Of a DNA stretch of 64,000 nt, positions 49,217 through 58,501 are shown one piece after another (the stretch's first letter is position 1; the number at the start of each line of letters is the position of its first letter). The stretch covers positions 32,292-96,291 of the forward strand of contig NZ_KB892022.1 in assembly GCF_000373645.1 (NCBI RefSeq), given 5' to 3'. The notes under the pieces were generated by a model. It saw only the letters and a program-made list of their open reading frames with translations. It did not search any database and was not told where the DNA came from. This DNA comes from Streptomyces sp. ATexAB-D23. Its GTDB lineage: Bacteria > Actinomycetota > Actinomycetes > Streptomycetales > Streptomycetaceae. The position numbers and the translations under genes were made by a program.

Positions 49217-49612
49217 ATGCAGATGCAGACCCAACGAGAGACATCGGCAGAGGCTGAGGGCCGCGCGCTGCGGACCACCACCGAACTGCGGCCCGATCAG
49301 ATGGCCCAGCTCCTCCAGGACACGTTCAGTCAGAGAGTCGCGGCCCTCATCGCCGGGATCGAGGACCCGAAGCAGGTCGGGCGCTGGGCGCGGAGCCAGA
49401 ACACGCCACGCATCGACTCCGAGAACCGGATGCGGGCCGCCTGCCAGGTCTTCGCCTTCATCTCCGACTGCGAGAACCAGCACATCGCCCGTGCCTGGAT
49501 GCTGGGGATGAACCCCCAACTGGACGACGATTCCCCGATCGAGGCCATCGCCGAAGGCAGGTTCAAGGAAGCGATGGCCGCCGCACGGTCCTTCCAGCGC
49601 GGTGACCTCTGA
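49217..49612 (+). CDS. Xre/MbcA/ParS-type antitoxin-like protein
   Basis: This 131-residue protein has a helical N-terminus and a C-terminal segment RAWMLGMNPQLDDDSPIEAI followed by a Gly and an amphipathic helix, the W-x5-N-x2-L...P form of the MbcA/ParS toxin-binding (DUF2384) domain. The middle part (DPKQVGRWARSQNTPRID) resembles a helix-turn-helix. These proteins neutralise RES toxins by blocking their active site and repress their own promoter. The ATG follows CGAGGAGACC. It lies downstream of the RES gene instead of directly upstream, as is usual. Confidence 0.7.
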   Translation: MQMQTQRETSAEAEGRALRTTTELRPDQMAQLLQDTFSQRVAALIAGIEDPKQVGRWARSQNTPRIDSENRMRAACQVFAFISDCENQHIARAWMLGMNPQLDDDSPIEAIAEGRFKEAMAAARSFQRGDL

Positions 49613-49708
49613 CCCGGACCTGACGCGCGGGACGCGGCCCCGGTCACGTACCGGACGCGGATAGGGTGTTCGAGCGACGACACACCATGCTCGCTCAGGA
49701 GGTTACGG

Positions 49709-51465
49709 GTGGGGCCACAACCCCCGGCGATTCGCGTACCGGTCGGGGAGGGGTCCGCCCGGTGGACGAGCCGGACGGCTCGGCGACGAGTCCTGCTGGT
49801 GATCCACAACGTCACCTCGGCCGGCCGCCTGCTGGACCTGGTTCCGCTGTTCCACGACGACTTCCGCGTCCAGGTACTGGTCACTTCGACGGGCTCCTCG
49901 GCTTTCCAGGACGGCATCCGCGAGTTGCTCCGCGATCTGCAGCTTCCGGAACTGCCCTGGAAGCAGGCCCTCGCGACTCCGGTGGACCTGGCGGTCTCAG
50001 CAAGCCTCGGTGGCGAACTCGACCTGATTCAGGGTAATTTGTCAGTATTGTCACACGGGGTCGGATACACTAAGAAACTAGGCAAGCCGGGAGCCGGGAG
50101 CCGGGAGCCGGGAGCCGGGAGCCGGGAGCCGGGAGCCGGGAGCCGGGAGCCGGGACGCCGACGTTCGGGCTGTCGCCGGAGTGGCTGCTGTCCGACGGGC
50201 GGGGCTTCGTCGACGGGCTCGTCCTCTCCCACCCCGAGCAGTTGGAGCGGCTGGCCCGGGTCTGCGAGGACACGGTGCCCTCAGCCGTACTCGCCGGGGA
50301 CCCGTGCTTCGACCGCATGCTCGCGGCGCGCCCGTACCGGGACAGGTTCCGGCGGGCGCTGGGAGTCCGCAGCGGGCAGCGACTGGTCGTCCTGAACTCG
50401 ACCTGGAACCCGGAGGGGTTCTTCGGCACCGGTGGCGGGCAGGACGTCCTGCCCGGGTTGCTGCCCCGGCTCACCGCCGAACTGCCGGCCGATGACTACC
50501 GCCTGGCGGCCGTTCTCCACCCGAACATCTGGTACGGCCACGGCCCCGGCCAGATCCGGGCATGGCTGGACAGGGCCGTGCGCGACGGGCTGACCCTGAT
50601 CGATCCCGCCCACGAGTGGCGGCAGGCCCTGCTCGCCTCCGACCTCGTCCTCGGGGACTTCGGCGCGGTGTCCTACTACGCCGCCGCCCTGGGCACCCCC
50701 GTCCTGCTGGCCGCCGACGGGACGGGGGTACTCGATCCCGAGGCCCCGCTGGCGGAGTTCGTCCGCCGCGCGCCCCGGCTCGCTCCCCACGCTCCGCTCC
50801 TCCCCCAAGTGGAGCGGGGGATCGCCGCCCACCGCCCGGACCCGGACGCCGCCGGGTTCGTCACCTCGGAACCGGGGCGATCGGCCGAACTGCTGCGGCG
50901 GCACTTCTACGCGCTGATGGACCTTCCCGAGCCGCCGGGCCCCGCATCCCTGGAGCCGCTCCCGCTCCCCGCGTACCGTCCGCGGCAGGTGACGTCACCG
51001 CTGCACGTGCGGACCCGTGCGGAAGGGACGGACATCGCCGTCGAGCGGTCCACCGGCCACCCCGCCGGGGCGGTCGGCGACGCGCATCTGTGCGTACACG
51101 AGGAGACCCGTCACCCCGGCGACCTGGACACGGCCGACGTCATCACGCGCGAGGCGCGGGCGGACGATCCGCGGCTGGGCGGTCCGGACACGTGGACCGA
51201 CGAGGTGCTGCGCCTCCACCCCCACTGCTCGACGGCCGTGTACCTGACGGGACCGCACACCTGTGTCGTACGCGCCCGGGGGCACCGGCACCCGTTCCGG
51301 CTGTCCGCCGACACGAGCAGCGGGGCGGACGCGGACCCGGCGGCGTACGCCTGCGCCTTCCACGTCTGGCTCGCGTACGGCGGCGCGGTCCCCGAGCGCG
51401 GAATCGTGCTCCGGCTGCACAGCGCCGCCGGCGTACATCCGTTCCGCGTGGAAACCGCCGGCTGA
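49709..51465 (+). pseudogene. Frameshifted (possibly phase-variable) gene of unknown function
   Basis: A GTG with an ideal ribosome site (AGGAGG, 6-base spacing) opens a frame that reads well (VLLVIHNVTSAGRLLDLVPL ... LSVLSHGVGYTKKLG) until a run of ten 7-bp repeats, then continues in the wrong frame to a stop at 50395. The natural continuation (TPTFGLSPEWLLSDG ... SHPEQLERLARV) is in another frame to the end. Adding one repeat or removing two would restore one 580-590-residue protein. The product looks like a large cytoplasmic protein with glycosyltransferase/CDP-glycerol transferase-like segments (LVVLNSTWNPEG, AVLHPNIWYGHG, LVLGDFGAVSYYAAALGTPV); I cannot name it further. Confidence 0.75.
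50086..50155 (+). repeat. Ten perfect tandem copies of a 7-bp unit (GCCGGGA)
   Basis: The unit repeats exactly ten times over 70 bases, inside a coding region. Seven is not a multiple of three, so each gain or loss of a unit shifts the frame. This is the structure of a slipped-strand contingency locus. At ten units the host gene is out of frame. Confidence 0.95.
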
Positions 51466-51466
51466 G

Positions 51467-53605
51467 CTACCGGTCGGTGGCCGCCTCGCAGCGACGCCGC
51501 AGACCGGCGAGGTAGGCCCGGTGCGGGGCGGCGGAGGCGGGCAACAACGCCTCGGCCTCGGTGATCCCGGCCAGCGCCGCCGTCTCGTCACCGGCCTCGT
51601 GGAGGGTCTCCGCCAGGTCCGTGAGAGCGCGGGCCCTGTTGTACGCCTCCGGTGGTGCTCCGGTGCGGCCCGCGAAGAAGTCCACGGCCCCGCTCAGGCA
51701 CCGCCGGGACTCTTCCAGCCTGCCCATGCCGCGCAGGGCCCGCCCCTGATGACGCTTGATCAGAGCGAGGGCTCGCGGAAGGTCGGACGCGCCCTCCTCT
51801 CCCGGACCGATCCTCCGGTAGACGGCCTCGGCCTCGGCGAACCTCTCGTACGCCTCCTCGTACAACCAGCGGTTCAGGCTCAGCAGGCCCATCAGTTCCA
51901 CCCCCGACGCCTCGCCCCGGAGGTGGCCGGCGGCGCGCTCGTACGTGACGGATGCCCGTGCCGCCCGGTTCGCCTGCTCCCACCGCCCCGTCTCCCCCAG
52001 GCAGTGGGCCAGCTGGAAGTGGAGGGCCGCCGCCATCCGCTCGTCCGCCCCGCCCTCATCGGCACACCGGGCCGCGTCCCGCAGCGCGGGAAGCACCTCG
52101 TCCCAGTACCCCGCCTTCAGTTGCAGAGGCCACAGGGAACGGGCCAGCCACAGGGCGGTGCCGGTCCGCCCGTGCTCCTCGGCCACGACGACCGCACGCG
52201 CCACATTGGCGACCTCGGCGGCCAGGACCGCGACACCGTCGGGGACGGAACGGGAAGCGGCCCGGTACTCCCCCGGCACCTCGGTGCGCCAGCTCTCCGG
52301 CAGGGCCGCGCGGGACGCGGGCAGCACCAGCGCCAGCAGTGCGTCCAGCGTCCGCTCCACGGCGCCCGCGCAGGCTTCGATGCCGTACTCGGCGGAGGCG
52401 GTCTCGGCCAGCTGCCGCCTGATCTCCGGCCGGAAGCGGTACCGCCGGTCGGACAGGGCGTCCAGAATCCCGACGTCCACCGCCTCGTCGAGCAGCCGGG
52501 CCGCCGTCGCCTCGTCGGTATCGGCGGCGGCTGCCGCGATCGTGGCGCTGACGGACGGCCAGCCGCCGAGCGCGGTGAGCCGGCACAGGCGCACCGCCTC
52601 CGGGCCGAGCCGGAGCGACGCGAGATGCGCCGCGGCCCGGACGGGACGGTCCGGCCCCACCGGGACGCGGCTCCCGGACACGGGTTCGGGCTCGTCCCTG
52701 GTCAGCAGCCGCGCCTCCGCGTGAAGGGCGAACGCGTTCCCCCGGCAGCGTTCGAGCACTCCGGGCAGCCGCGCCTTGACCCGCTCGGCGTACTCCGGCC
52801 CGGCCACCTTCCGCACGAGCTGCTTCGCGTGCCGGTCGCTCAGCGGCGGTACGGCGATCCGCTCGGCCTCCAGCAGCAGCGGCGGCCCGGACACGACCAC
52901 CACCAACAGGACATCGGGCGTCGAGGGCACGAGGGCGCGGACCTGGGCCAGCGAGGTCGTGTGGTCGATCACCACCAGCGCCTTCCGCCCCTCGGTGAGC
53001 TGCCGGTACAGCCGCTCGCGGCCCGCCTCGGTGGCCGGTACCAGGTCGGGATCCACGTCCATCTCACGCAGCAGCCGCAGCAGGACGCCCGCCGGCTCCG
53101 GGCCGGTCTCCCCGGACGCGGTACGCAGGTCGACGTAGTACTGACCGTCGGGAAACCGGTCACGTGTCTCCGCCCCCAGCCGAAGCGCCACAGCGGTGGA
53201 TCCGCTCCCGGTGGGACCCGACAGCAGCACCACCCGGGGCCGCCCGCCCCACGGACGGCCGGCCTCCCGCACCAGCTGCCTGACCACCTTCTCCTGATTC
53301 GTGAACGCCCACGGCGCAGGAGGCATCGCCCCCCGGGACGGTTCGGCCGCCGCACCCGGGACACCCTCCAGCATCAAGGCCCACTCGCCGGCCCGCCGCG
53401 GGTCATTCCGCAGCCGCCCGTGTACGCGTCCCGCCAGTGCCCGGCGGCCCTCCGCGTCGGCCGGCAGGGGTGTCGCCCCTCCGAGCGTCCGCCTCGTCAG
53501 GGCCCCCACCGACAGCGCGAGGTTCTTCCCCACCTCCCCGGCGGCTCCGTTCCCCACCCCCAGCAGGAACGTGGTCAGCGCACTGAGCGCCACTACCTCC
53601 AGCAC
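51467..53605 (-). CDS. STAND/NB-ARC-like protein with TPR-like repeats and degenerate P-loop
   Basis: This 712-residue protein has a hydrophobic N-terminal helix (LEVVALSALTTFLLGVGNGA), an NB-ARC-like region (about residues 125-400) and a C-terminal helical TPR-like part (about 500-700, e.g. AAALHFQLAHCLGETGRWEQ). The P-loop reads SGPTGSGSTAVAL (about residues 129-141), where the usual GK[ST] Lys is Ser; the Walker B-like strand is ALVVIDHT. ATP hydrolysis is therefore uncertain. The GTG follows GGGGGAGGGG. AfsR/SARP-like or NLR-like signalling roles are possible. It ends just after the frameshifted gene on the opposite strand. Confidence 0.78.
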   Translation of the reverse strand: MLEVVALSALTTFLLGVGNGAAGEVGKNLALSVGALTRRTLGGATPLPADAEGRRALAGRVHGRLRNDPRRAGEWALMLEGVPGAAAEPSRGAMPPAPWAFTNQEKVVRQLVREAGRPWGGRPRVVLLSGPTGSGSTAVALRLGAETRDRFPDGQYYVDLRTASGETGPEPAGVLLRLLREMDVDPDLVPATEAGRERLYRQLTEGRKALVVIDHTTSLAQVRALVPSTPDVLLVVVVSGPPLLLEAERIAVPPLSDRHAKQLVRKVAGPEYAERVKARLPGVLERCRGNAFALHAEARLLTRDEPEPVSGSRVPVGPDRPVRAAAHLASLRLGPEAVRLCRLTALGGWPSVSATIAAAAADTDEATAARLLDEAVDVGILDALSDRRYRFRPEIRRQLAETASAEYGIEACAGAVERTLDALLALVLPASRAALPESWRTEVPGEYRAASRSVPDGVAVLAAEVANVARAVVVAEEHGRTGTALWLARSLWPLQLKAGYWDEVLPALRDAARCADEGGADERMAAALHFQLAHCLGETGRWEQANRAARASVTYERAAGHLRGEASGVELMGLLSLNRWLYEEAYERFAEAEAVYRRIGPGEEGASDLPRALALIKRHQGRALRGMGRLEESRRCLSGAVDFFAGRTGAPPEAYNRARALTDLAETLHEAGDETAALAGITEAEALLPASAAPHRAYLAGLRRRCEAATDR

Positions 53606-54088
53606 GTCGGCCCCTCCCCCTGATCGCCCGCCCGTCCACTGCCGGACTGTATCGCCGCGCCTCCCTCTCTTGGAAACACCCACACACCGGTAACTCGCCG
53701 GCGTGGCGCGATACATGGCTCCAGCCGGCGGGCAGCCGGGGGCGGGGGCCGGTCAGTCGGACGGGCGGGGTGCGGGGGTCCAGCCGGTCGTCCGCTGCCA
53801 GGCCCGGGAGCGGTCAATTTCCGCCAGGGCGGCGGCGGTCGACGGGTGAGGGGGACCGACGCGAACCCCTTGGGGGGCAAGGGCACGAGAGCCGCGGTCG
53901 CCGCGGAACACCACCCCGCCTCGCCGAGCGTGCAGCTTGTGGCCACTAGAGGATGGCTTGAGCGTGCGTCACACTCATGGGCGTGCAGCGTACGCACACA
54001 CGTTCCATATACGCCACACACACGTACCATCAGGGCATTTTCCCGATGCCAGGACAGGTTAGAGCTCAGCGTTGGTTCGGGGGACATT
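53606..54088. other. Intergenic region upstream of the LAL regulator with direct repeats
   Basis: No gene is supported in these 483 bases, although the reading frame of the LAL gene stays open through part of it. Two 14-bp direct repeats, CACACACGTTCCAT (53995-54008) and CACACACGTACCAT (54017-54030), are spaced 22 bp apart and differ at one base. They are the best candidate for an activator or autoregulatory site ahead of the LAL gene. Confidence 0.5.
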
Positions 54089-56797
54089 GTGGATTTTATC
54101 GAAAGAGAACCGGAAGTCTGGGCATTGCGCACCGCACTCGGTGAGTGCCGGGGCGGCGCGGCACGCATCCTCGTCATCGAGGGAGCCGCGGGATGCGGCA
54201 AGAGCGAGCTCATCGACTCCCTCGCCGAATGGGCCGACGAAGACGATCTGGTCCTGCGGGCGTTCGGTTCACCGACCGAGCGGGATCTCCCCCTGGGTCT
54301 GCTGCGACAGCTGACCGGGGACGCACCGGCCGGCGCGTTCCCCGAGGTCACCGCAGCACCGGACGGGACACCGCAGGTGAGCGCGATGCGCGAGTTCCAG
54401 GCGGCGTTGGAGCGACTGAGCGCCGCGAGGCCGGTCGTGATCTCTGTCGACGACGTGCACCACGCGGACAGCGCTTCCTTGCGCTATCTCCTGCACATCG
54501 TCCGGCACAGCCGCTCCACCCGGATGCTGCTGGTACTCACGAAGCCCCTGCACCAGGACACGCAGGACGCCTCCTTCGGTACGGAGCTGCTGCGCAGCCG
54601 CAACGTGCGGCGCATCCGGCTGCGGCGGCTCACCCCTGAGGGCTGCCGACGCGTCGCGGCCTCCACCCCCGGCCCCACACCGCGCGAGGCGCTTTCGGAC
54701 GAGCTGCACGTGATCAGCGGGGGCAACCCCTTGCTGCTGCGCGCCCTTCTGGAGGAACACCGCTCCACGCCCGCCACCACCGATGACTTCCGCCCCGAGC
54801 AAGGCGGACTGTTCGGCCAGGCGGTGCTGACCTGCCTGCGGCACAGCGGGCCCCGCATGCTGGACCTCGGCGCGGCACTGGCCGTTCTGGGCGACGCCTA
54901 CACACCGGAGCGGGCGGGCAGGCTCCTGGGTGTACCGGCCTTCAGCGCAGCACAGTCGGTCGCCTCCCTGTCCGCCTCCGGCGTCCTCAGCGGACACCGC
55001 TTCCCGCACCCGCACACCCAGACGGCCGTCCTGGACCAGGTCCCGGCCAAGGTGCTGGCCGGCCTGCATCTGCGTACCGCCGAACTCCTGCACGTAGAGG
55101 GCGAATCCGTCACCAAGGTCGCCGGGCACCTGCTTGACGCCGCCCAGCTGGGCGGATCGCTCACCGTTCCCCCCTGGGCAGTGGGCGTACTGCGGGAGGC
55201 CACCGAGGACCTGCTGACACACAGCGATCTCGGCCGAGCCACCCAAGCACTCGAACTCGCCCATGAACTGAGCGGTGACGAGCAGCAGCGGGTCGACATC
55301 AAAACCCGGCTCGCGGCCGTCACCTGGCGGGTCAATCCGGGACGGGCGGAGAAGCACCTGTCAGCCCCGCTCGCGGTGCTCCGCGCCGGCCGCCTGGCCT
55401 CGGAGCGCCTGGCGCCGCTGGCCGAACTCCTCACCTGCCAGGGCCGGGTCGCCGAGGCGGGCGAGGTGATGTCCGAAATCCTCCGGGAGACCGTGGCAGG
55501 CAGCACCGGGAGCCCGGACCGGACCGGATTCGGAACCCGCCCGGACCGGACCGCGAACACGCCCGGAGCCCGGACCGGACACCCGCGGGGGCCCGGCGGA
55601 GGGACACCGGAGCAGGGAGCCGGGAGCAGCACGGAGACCCTGGCCGCCGAACGCTTCCTGCGTACGGTCGCCCTCACCGACGACACGCTCGAACCGGTCA
55701 TGCGCGCCCTGAGGGCCGTCACCTACTTCGGCCGCCCCGAACGGGCCGCCGCCTGCTGCCGCGAGCTGATCGCCGAGGCCGAGCGGCAGAAGGCCCCCGC
55801 CTGGCAGGCGCTGTTCTCCTCGGCTCTCGGGGCGGTGCTTCTGCGCCTGAGCGATCTGTCCGCCGCCGAGGACTACGCGCGCAGGGCGCTCGACTGCCTG
55901 CCGGAGCAGAGCAGCAGCGCGTTCGCCGGAAGTCCGGCCGCCACCCTGATCCGGGCACGCACCCTCATGGGCGACCACGCGGCGGTCGCCCGCCAGCTTC
56001 ACCAGCCTGTCGCCGACACGCTGTTCAAGAGCACGCACGGCCTCTCCTACCTGCGCGCCCGCGGCCATTACCTGATGGCGACGCATCAACTGCACGCCGC
56101 GCTGGGCGACTTCCTGGAGGCGGGCCGACTCGCCGGGAGCTGGGGCGTGGACCGGCCGGCCGTGCTGCCCTGGCGGACGGACGCGGCCGACGTACTGTTC
56201 CGGCTCGGTGAAACGCAGCGGGCTCGGGCTCTGGTGGACCAGCAGTTCGCCGACCCGGACGCGCGCCGGCCGTGGGTACGCGGAATCAGCTTGCGTCTAC
56301 GCGCGGTGACCTCGGACCCGCGCCAGCGGCTCGCCCTGCTCAACCAGTCCGCCGACGAGCTCGGCCGGTCCGGCGACCGGGTGGAGCTGGCACGTACGCT
56401 CGCCGATCTGAGCCGCGCCCTGCGGGCGGTCTCCGAGCCCGTCCGAGCGGACGCGGAGATCCGCAAGGCGTGGAACCTGGCGCGGGAGTGCGGTGCCGAG
56501 GCGCTGTGCGAGGAGTTCAGTCCGGAACTGGGGCCCGAGGACCGGATGCGCCGACGCGGCGCCCCGGAGGAGTTCTGCTCCGACCTCGACACAAAGCTGA
56601 GCGACTCCGAGCGCCGGGTGGCCACGCTCGCGGCGAGCGGGTACACCAACCGGGAGATCTCCCTGAAGCTGCACATCACCGTCAGCACCGTCGAGCAGCA
56701 CCTGACGCGTGTCTACCGCAAGCTCAACATCACGCGCCGGCAGGACCTTCCGGTGGACCTGCACCTTTCGGTCTCGACGGCCGAAGCGGTCCGATGA
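54089..56797 (+). CDS. Large LuxR-family regulator with AAA domain (LAL type)
   Basis: This 902-residue LAL regulator has an N-terminal AAA/STAND ATPase (Walker A EGAAGCGKSEL, about residues 31-41; Walker B PVVISVDDVHHAD, about 119-131), a long helical middle, a low-complexity Gly/Pro/Thr insert near residues 475-515, and a C-terminal LuxR helix-turn-helix (about 835-890, LSDSERRVATLAASGYTNRE). Such proteins are pathway-specific activators of polyketide and other clusters. The GTG giving VDFIEREPE was chosen because it matches the family start and has GGGGGAC upstream. A TTA codon in the frame lies just ahead of that start and is thus excluded. Confidence 0.88.
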   Translation: MDFIEREPEVWALRTALGECRGGAARILVIEGAAGCGKSELIDSLAEWADEDDLVLRAFGSPTERDLPLGLLRQLTGDAPAGAFPEVTAAPDGTPQVSAMREFQAALERLSAARPVVISVDDVHHADSASLRYLLHIVRHSRSTRMLLVLTKPLHQDTQDASFGTELLRSRNVRRIRLRRLTPEGCRRVAASTPGPTPREALSDELHVISGGNPLLLRALLEEHRSTPATTDDFRPEQGGLFGQAVLTCLRHSGPRMLDLGAALAVLGDAYTPERAGRLLGVPAFSAAQSVASLSASGVLSGHRFPHPHTQTAVLDQVPAKVLAGLHLRTAELLHVEGESVTKVAGHLLDAAQLGGSLTVPPWAVGVLREATEDLLTHSDLGRATQALELAHELSGDEQQRVDIKTRLAAVTWRVNPGRAEKHLSAPLAVLRAGRLASERLAPLAELLTCQGRVAEAGEVMSEILRETVAGSTGSPDRTGFGTRPDRTANTPGARTGHPRGPGGGTPEQGAGSSTETLAAERFLRTVALTDDTLEPVMRALRAVTYFGRPERAAACCRELIAEAERQKAPAWQALFSSALGAVLLRLSDLSAAEDYARRALDCLPEQSSSAFAGSPAATLIRARTLMGDHAAVARQLHQPVADTLFKSTHGLSYLRARGHYLMATHQLHAALGDFLEAGRLAGSWGVDRPAVLPWRTDAADVLFRLGETQRARALVDQQFADPDARRPWVRGISLRLRAVTSDPRQRLALLNQSADELGRSGDRVELARTLADLSRALRAVSEPVRADAEIRKAWNLARECGAEALCEEFSPELGPEDRMRRRGAPEEFCSDLDTKLSDSERRVATLAASGYTNREISLKLHITVSTVEQHLTRVYRKLNITRRQDLPVDLHLSVSTAEAVR

Positions 56798-56885
56798 ACC
56801 CGGACGGCCCTGCCCGGCCGCGACAGTCCGACCGGACGGCCCCGTCCGGTCGGACGCGTTCCACCCGAGAGAAGGACTGACCTCC

Positions 56886-57734
56886 GTGCACCACGCAAAG
56901 CTGTTCGCGCTCAGCGACCAGCACGTCACCCATGCGGAAAACCGGCGCATCACCGAGTCGGTCAGGCCCGAGTCCGACGACGACTGGCTGCTCGTCGCCG
57001 GGGACGTCGGTGAGAAGTTCGAGGACATCGCCTGGGCACTGAGGCTTCTCTCCGAGCGGTTCCGCCGGGTCGTCTGGGCCCCCGGCAACCACGAACTGTG
57101 GACCCATCCCGCCGACCCTGTCGCCCTGCGCGGCGCGGACCGCTACGAATCCCTGGTCGGACTCTGCCGGGAGCTCGGCGTGTCGACCCCCGAGGATCCG
57201 TACCCGGTCTGGCAGGGCGAGGAGGAACCCGTCACCGTCGCCCCGTTGTTCGTCCTGTACGACTACTCCTTCCGCGCACCCGGTACCCGTACGAAGGAGG
57301 AGTCCCTGCGGGCGGCCCATGAGGCAGGGGTGGTGTGCACGGACGAGTACCTGCTCCACCCCGACCCGTACCCGTCGCGCGAGGCCTGGTGCCGCGCCCG
57401 GGTCGCCCTGACCGAGGAGCGGCTCGCGGCCGTCGATCCGGGGCACCGCACCGTCCTGGTCAACCACTATCCGCTGGTGCGGGACCCCACGCGGGTCCTG
57501 CGGCATCCCGAGTTCGCCCAGTGGTGCGGCACACAGCTGACCGCCGACTGGCACCTCCGCTTCCGGGCGGCCGCCGTCGTCTACGGCCACCTCCACATCC
57601 CCCGGGTCACCTGGCACGACGGCGTCCGCTTCGAAGAGGTGTCGATCGGATATCCGCGGGAGTGGCGTTCCCGGCCGCCCCGCCCGCCGCTGCGTCAGAT
57701 CCTGCCGAGCCCAGCGACGGAGCAACCCGCATGA
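56886..57734 (+). CDS. Metallophosphoesterase
   Basis: This 282-residue calcineurin-like phosphoesterase has the dinuclear metal motifs in order: ALSDQHV (about residues 8-14), VAGDVGEK (about 38-45), APGNHELW (about 65-72), LVNHYPL (about 191-197) and YGHLHIPR (about 235-242). The first motif reads D-x-H as usual. The GTG start follows GAAGGA. Its stop overlaps the ATG of the phosphopantetheinyl transferase gene (ATGA). The substrate is unknown; CoA- or phosphopantetheine-related turnover is an attractive guess from the coupling. Confidence 0.87.
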   Translation: MHHAKLFALSDQHVTHAENRRITESVRPESDDDWLLVAGDVGEKFEDIAWALRLLSERFRRVVWAPGNHELWTHPADPVALRGADRYESLVGLCRELGVSTPEDPYPVWQGEEEPVTVAPLFVLYDYSFRAPGTRTKEESLRAAHEAGVVCTDEYLLHPDPYPSREAWCRARVALTEERLAAVDPGHRTVLVNHYPLVRDPTRVLRHPEFAQWCGTQLTADWHLRFRAAAVVYGHLHIPRVTWHDGVRFEEVSIGYPREWRSRPPRPPLRQILPSPATEQPA

Positions 57735-58501
57735 TCGACTCCGTACTGCCCCCAGAGGTGTCCGGCGTGAGCGTCTTCGGCGACCTGTCGCCCGCCGACG
57801 GCCATGGGCTCTTCCCGGCGGAGGTGGCCACGATCGCCCGGTCGGTACCGAAGCGCCGTGCCGAGTTCACCACCGTCCGGCTGTGCGCACGCCGCGCGCT
57901 GGACAAGCTCGGCGTGCCCCTGGTTCCCCTGGTGCCGGGGAAGCGGGGTGCTGTCGCGTGGCCGGCCGGCGTGACCGGCAGCATGACCCACTGCACCGGC
58001 TTCCGTGCGGCGGCGGTCGCCCGCTCCGATGTCGCCGCGTCACTGGGCATCGACGCGGAGCAGAATCAGCCCCTGCCCGAAGGCATCCTGGAGGTCATCT
58101 CGCTGCCGCGCGAGAGGGCCGCCATCGCCGCACTCGCACGGCAACGCCCCGACGTGCACTGGGACCGGCTGCTGTTCAGCGCCAAGGAGTCGGTGTACAA
58201 GACCTGGTATCCGCTGACCCGTCGCGAGCTCGACTTCACAGATGCGGAGCTCCAATTCGACCTCGGGGCGAGCACGTTCTCCGCGCGGCTCCTCGCACCC
58301 GGGCCCGAAGTGGCCGGACACCGTCACGCAACGTTCTCCGGGCGCTGGACCGCGGGACACGGTTTCGTCCTGACCGCGATCGTCCTGCCGGCTGAAGCGA
58401 CCCGGCCGACAGCCGTACGCCCGGAGCAATCGCTGGAATTCTCTGCTACCCCTGCCCGGATACGGCATGCCCAAACGGCGTCACAGCACGACACCGAGTA
58501 A
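57731..58501 (+). CDS. 4'-phosphopantetheinyl transferase (EntD/Sfp-related)
   Basis: This 256-residue enzyme has the PPTase motifs GSMTHCTGF (about residues 82-90), SLGIDAEQN (about 103-111, Mg2+-binding Asp and Glu) and LLFSAKESVYKTWYPL (about 146-161). It converts apo carrier proteins to holo form with CoA. The size and motif set fit the EntD/MCH-type group acting on secondary metabolite carriers. It is coupled to the metallophosphoesterase gene and is probably the activator for the type I PKS that begins at the right edge. The last 30 residues are a non-conserved tail. Confidence 0.9.
   Translation: MIDSVLPPEVSGVSVFGDLSPADGHGLFPAEVATIARSVPKRRAEFTTVRLCARRALDKLGVPLVPLVPGKRGAVAWPAGVTGSMTHCTGFRAAAVARSDVAASLGIDAEQNQPLPEGILEVISLPRERAAIAALARQRPDVHWDRLLFSAKESVYKTWYPLTRRELDFTDAELQFDLGASTFSARLLAPGPEVAGHRHATFSGRWTAGHGFVLTAIVLPAEATRPTAVRPEQSLEFSATPARIRHAQTASQHDTE

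Noticed and set aside
50086..50155. Short regular repeats as a CRISPR array
   Set aside because: The units are 7 bp with no spacers and lie inside a coding frame; no cas genes are present.
53846..56797. 983-residue start for the LAL regulator
   Set aside because: The extra 81 residues cross the promoter-like repeats and contain TTA; the AAA domain starts properly at the GTG at 54089.
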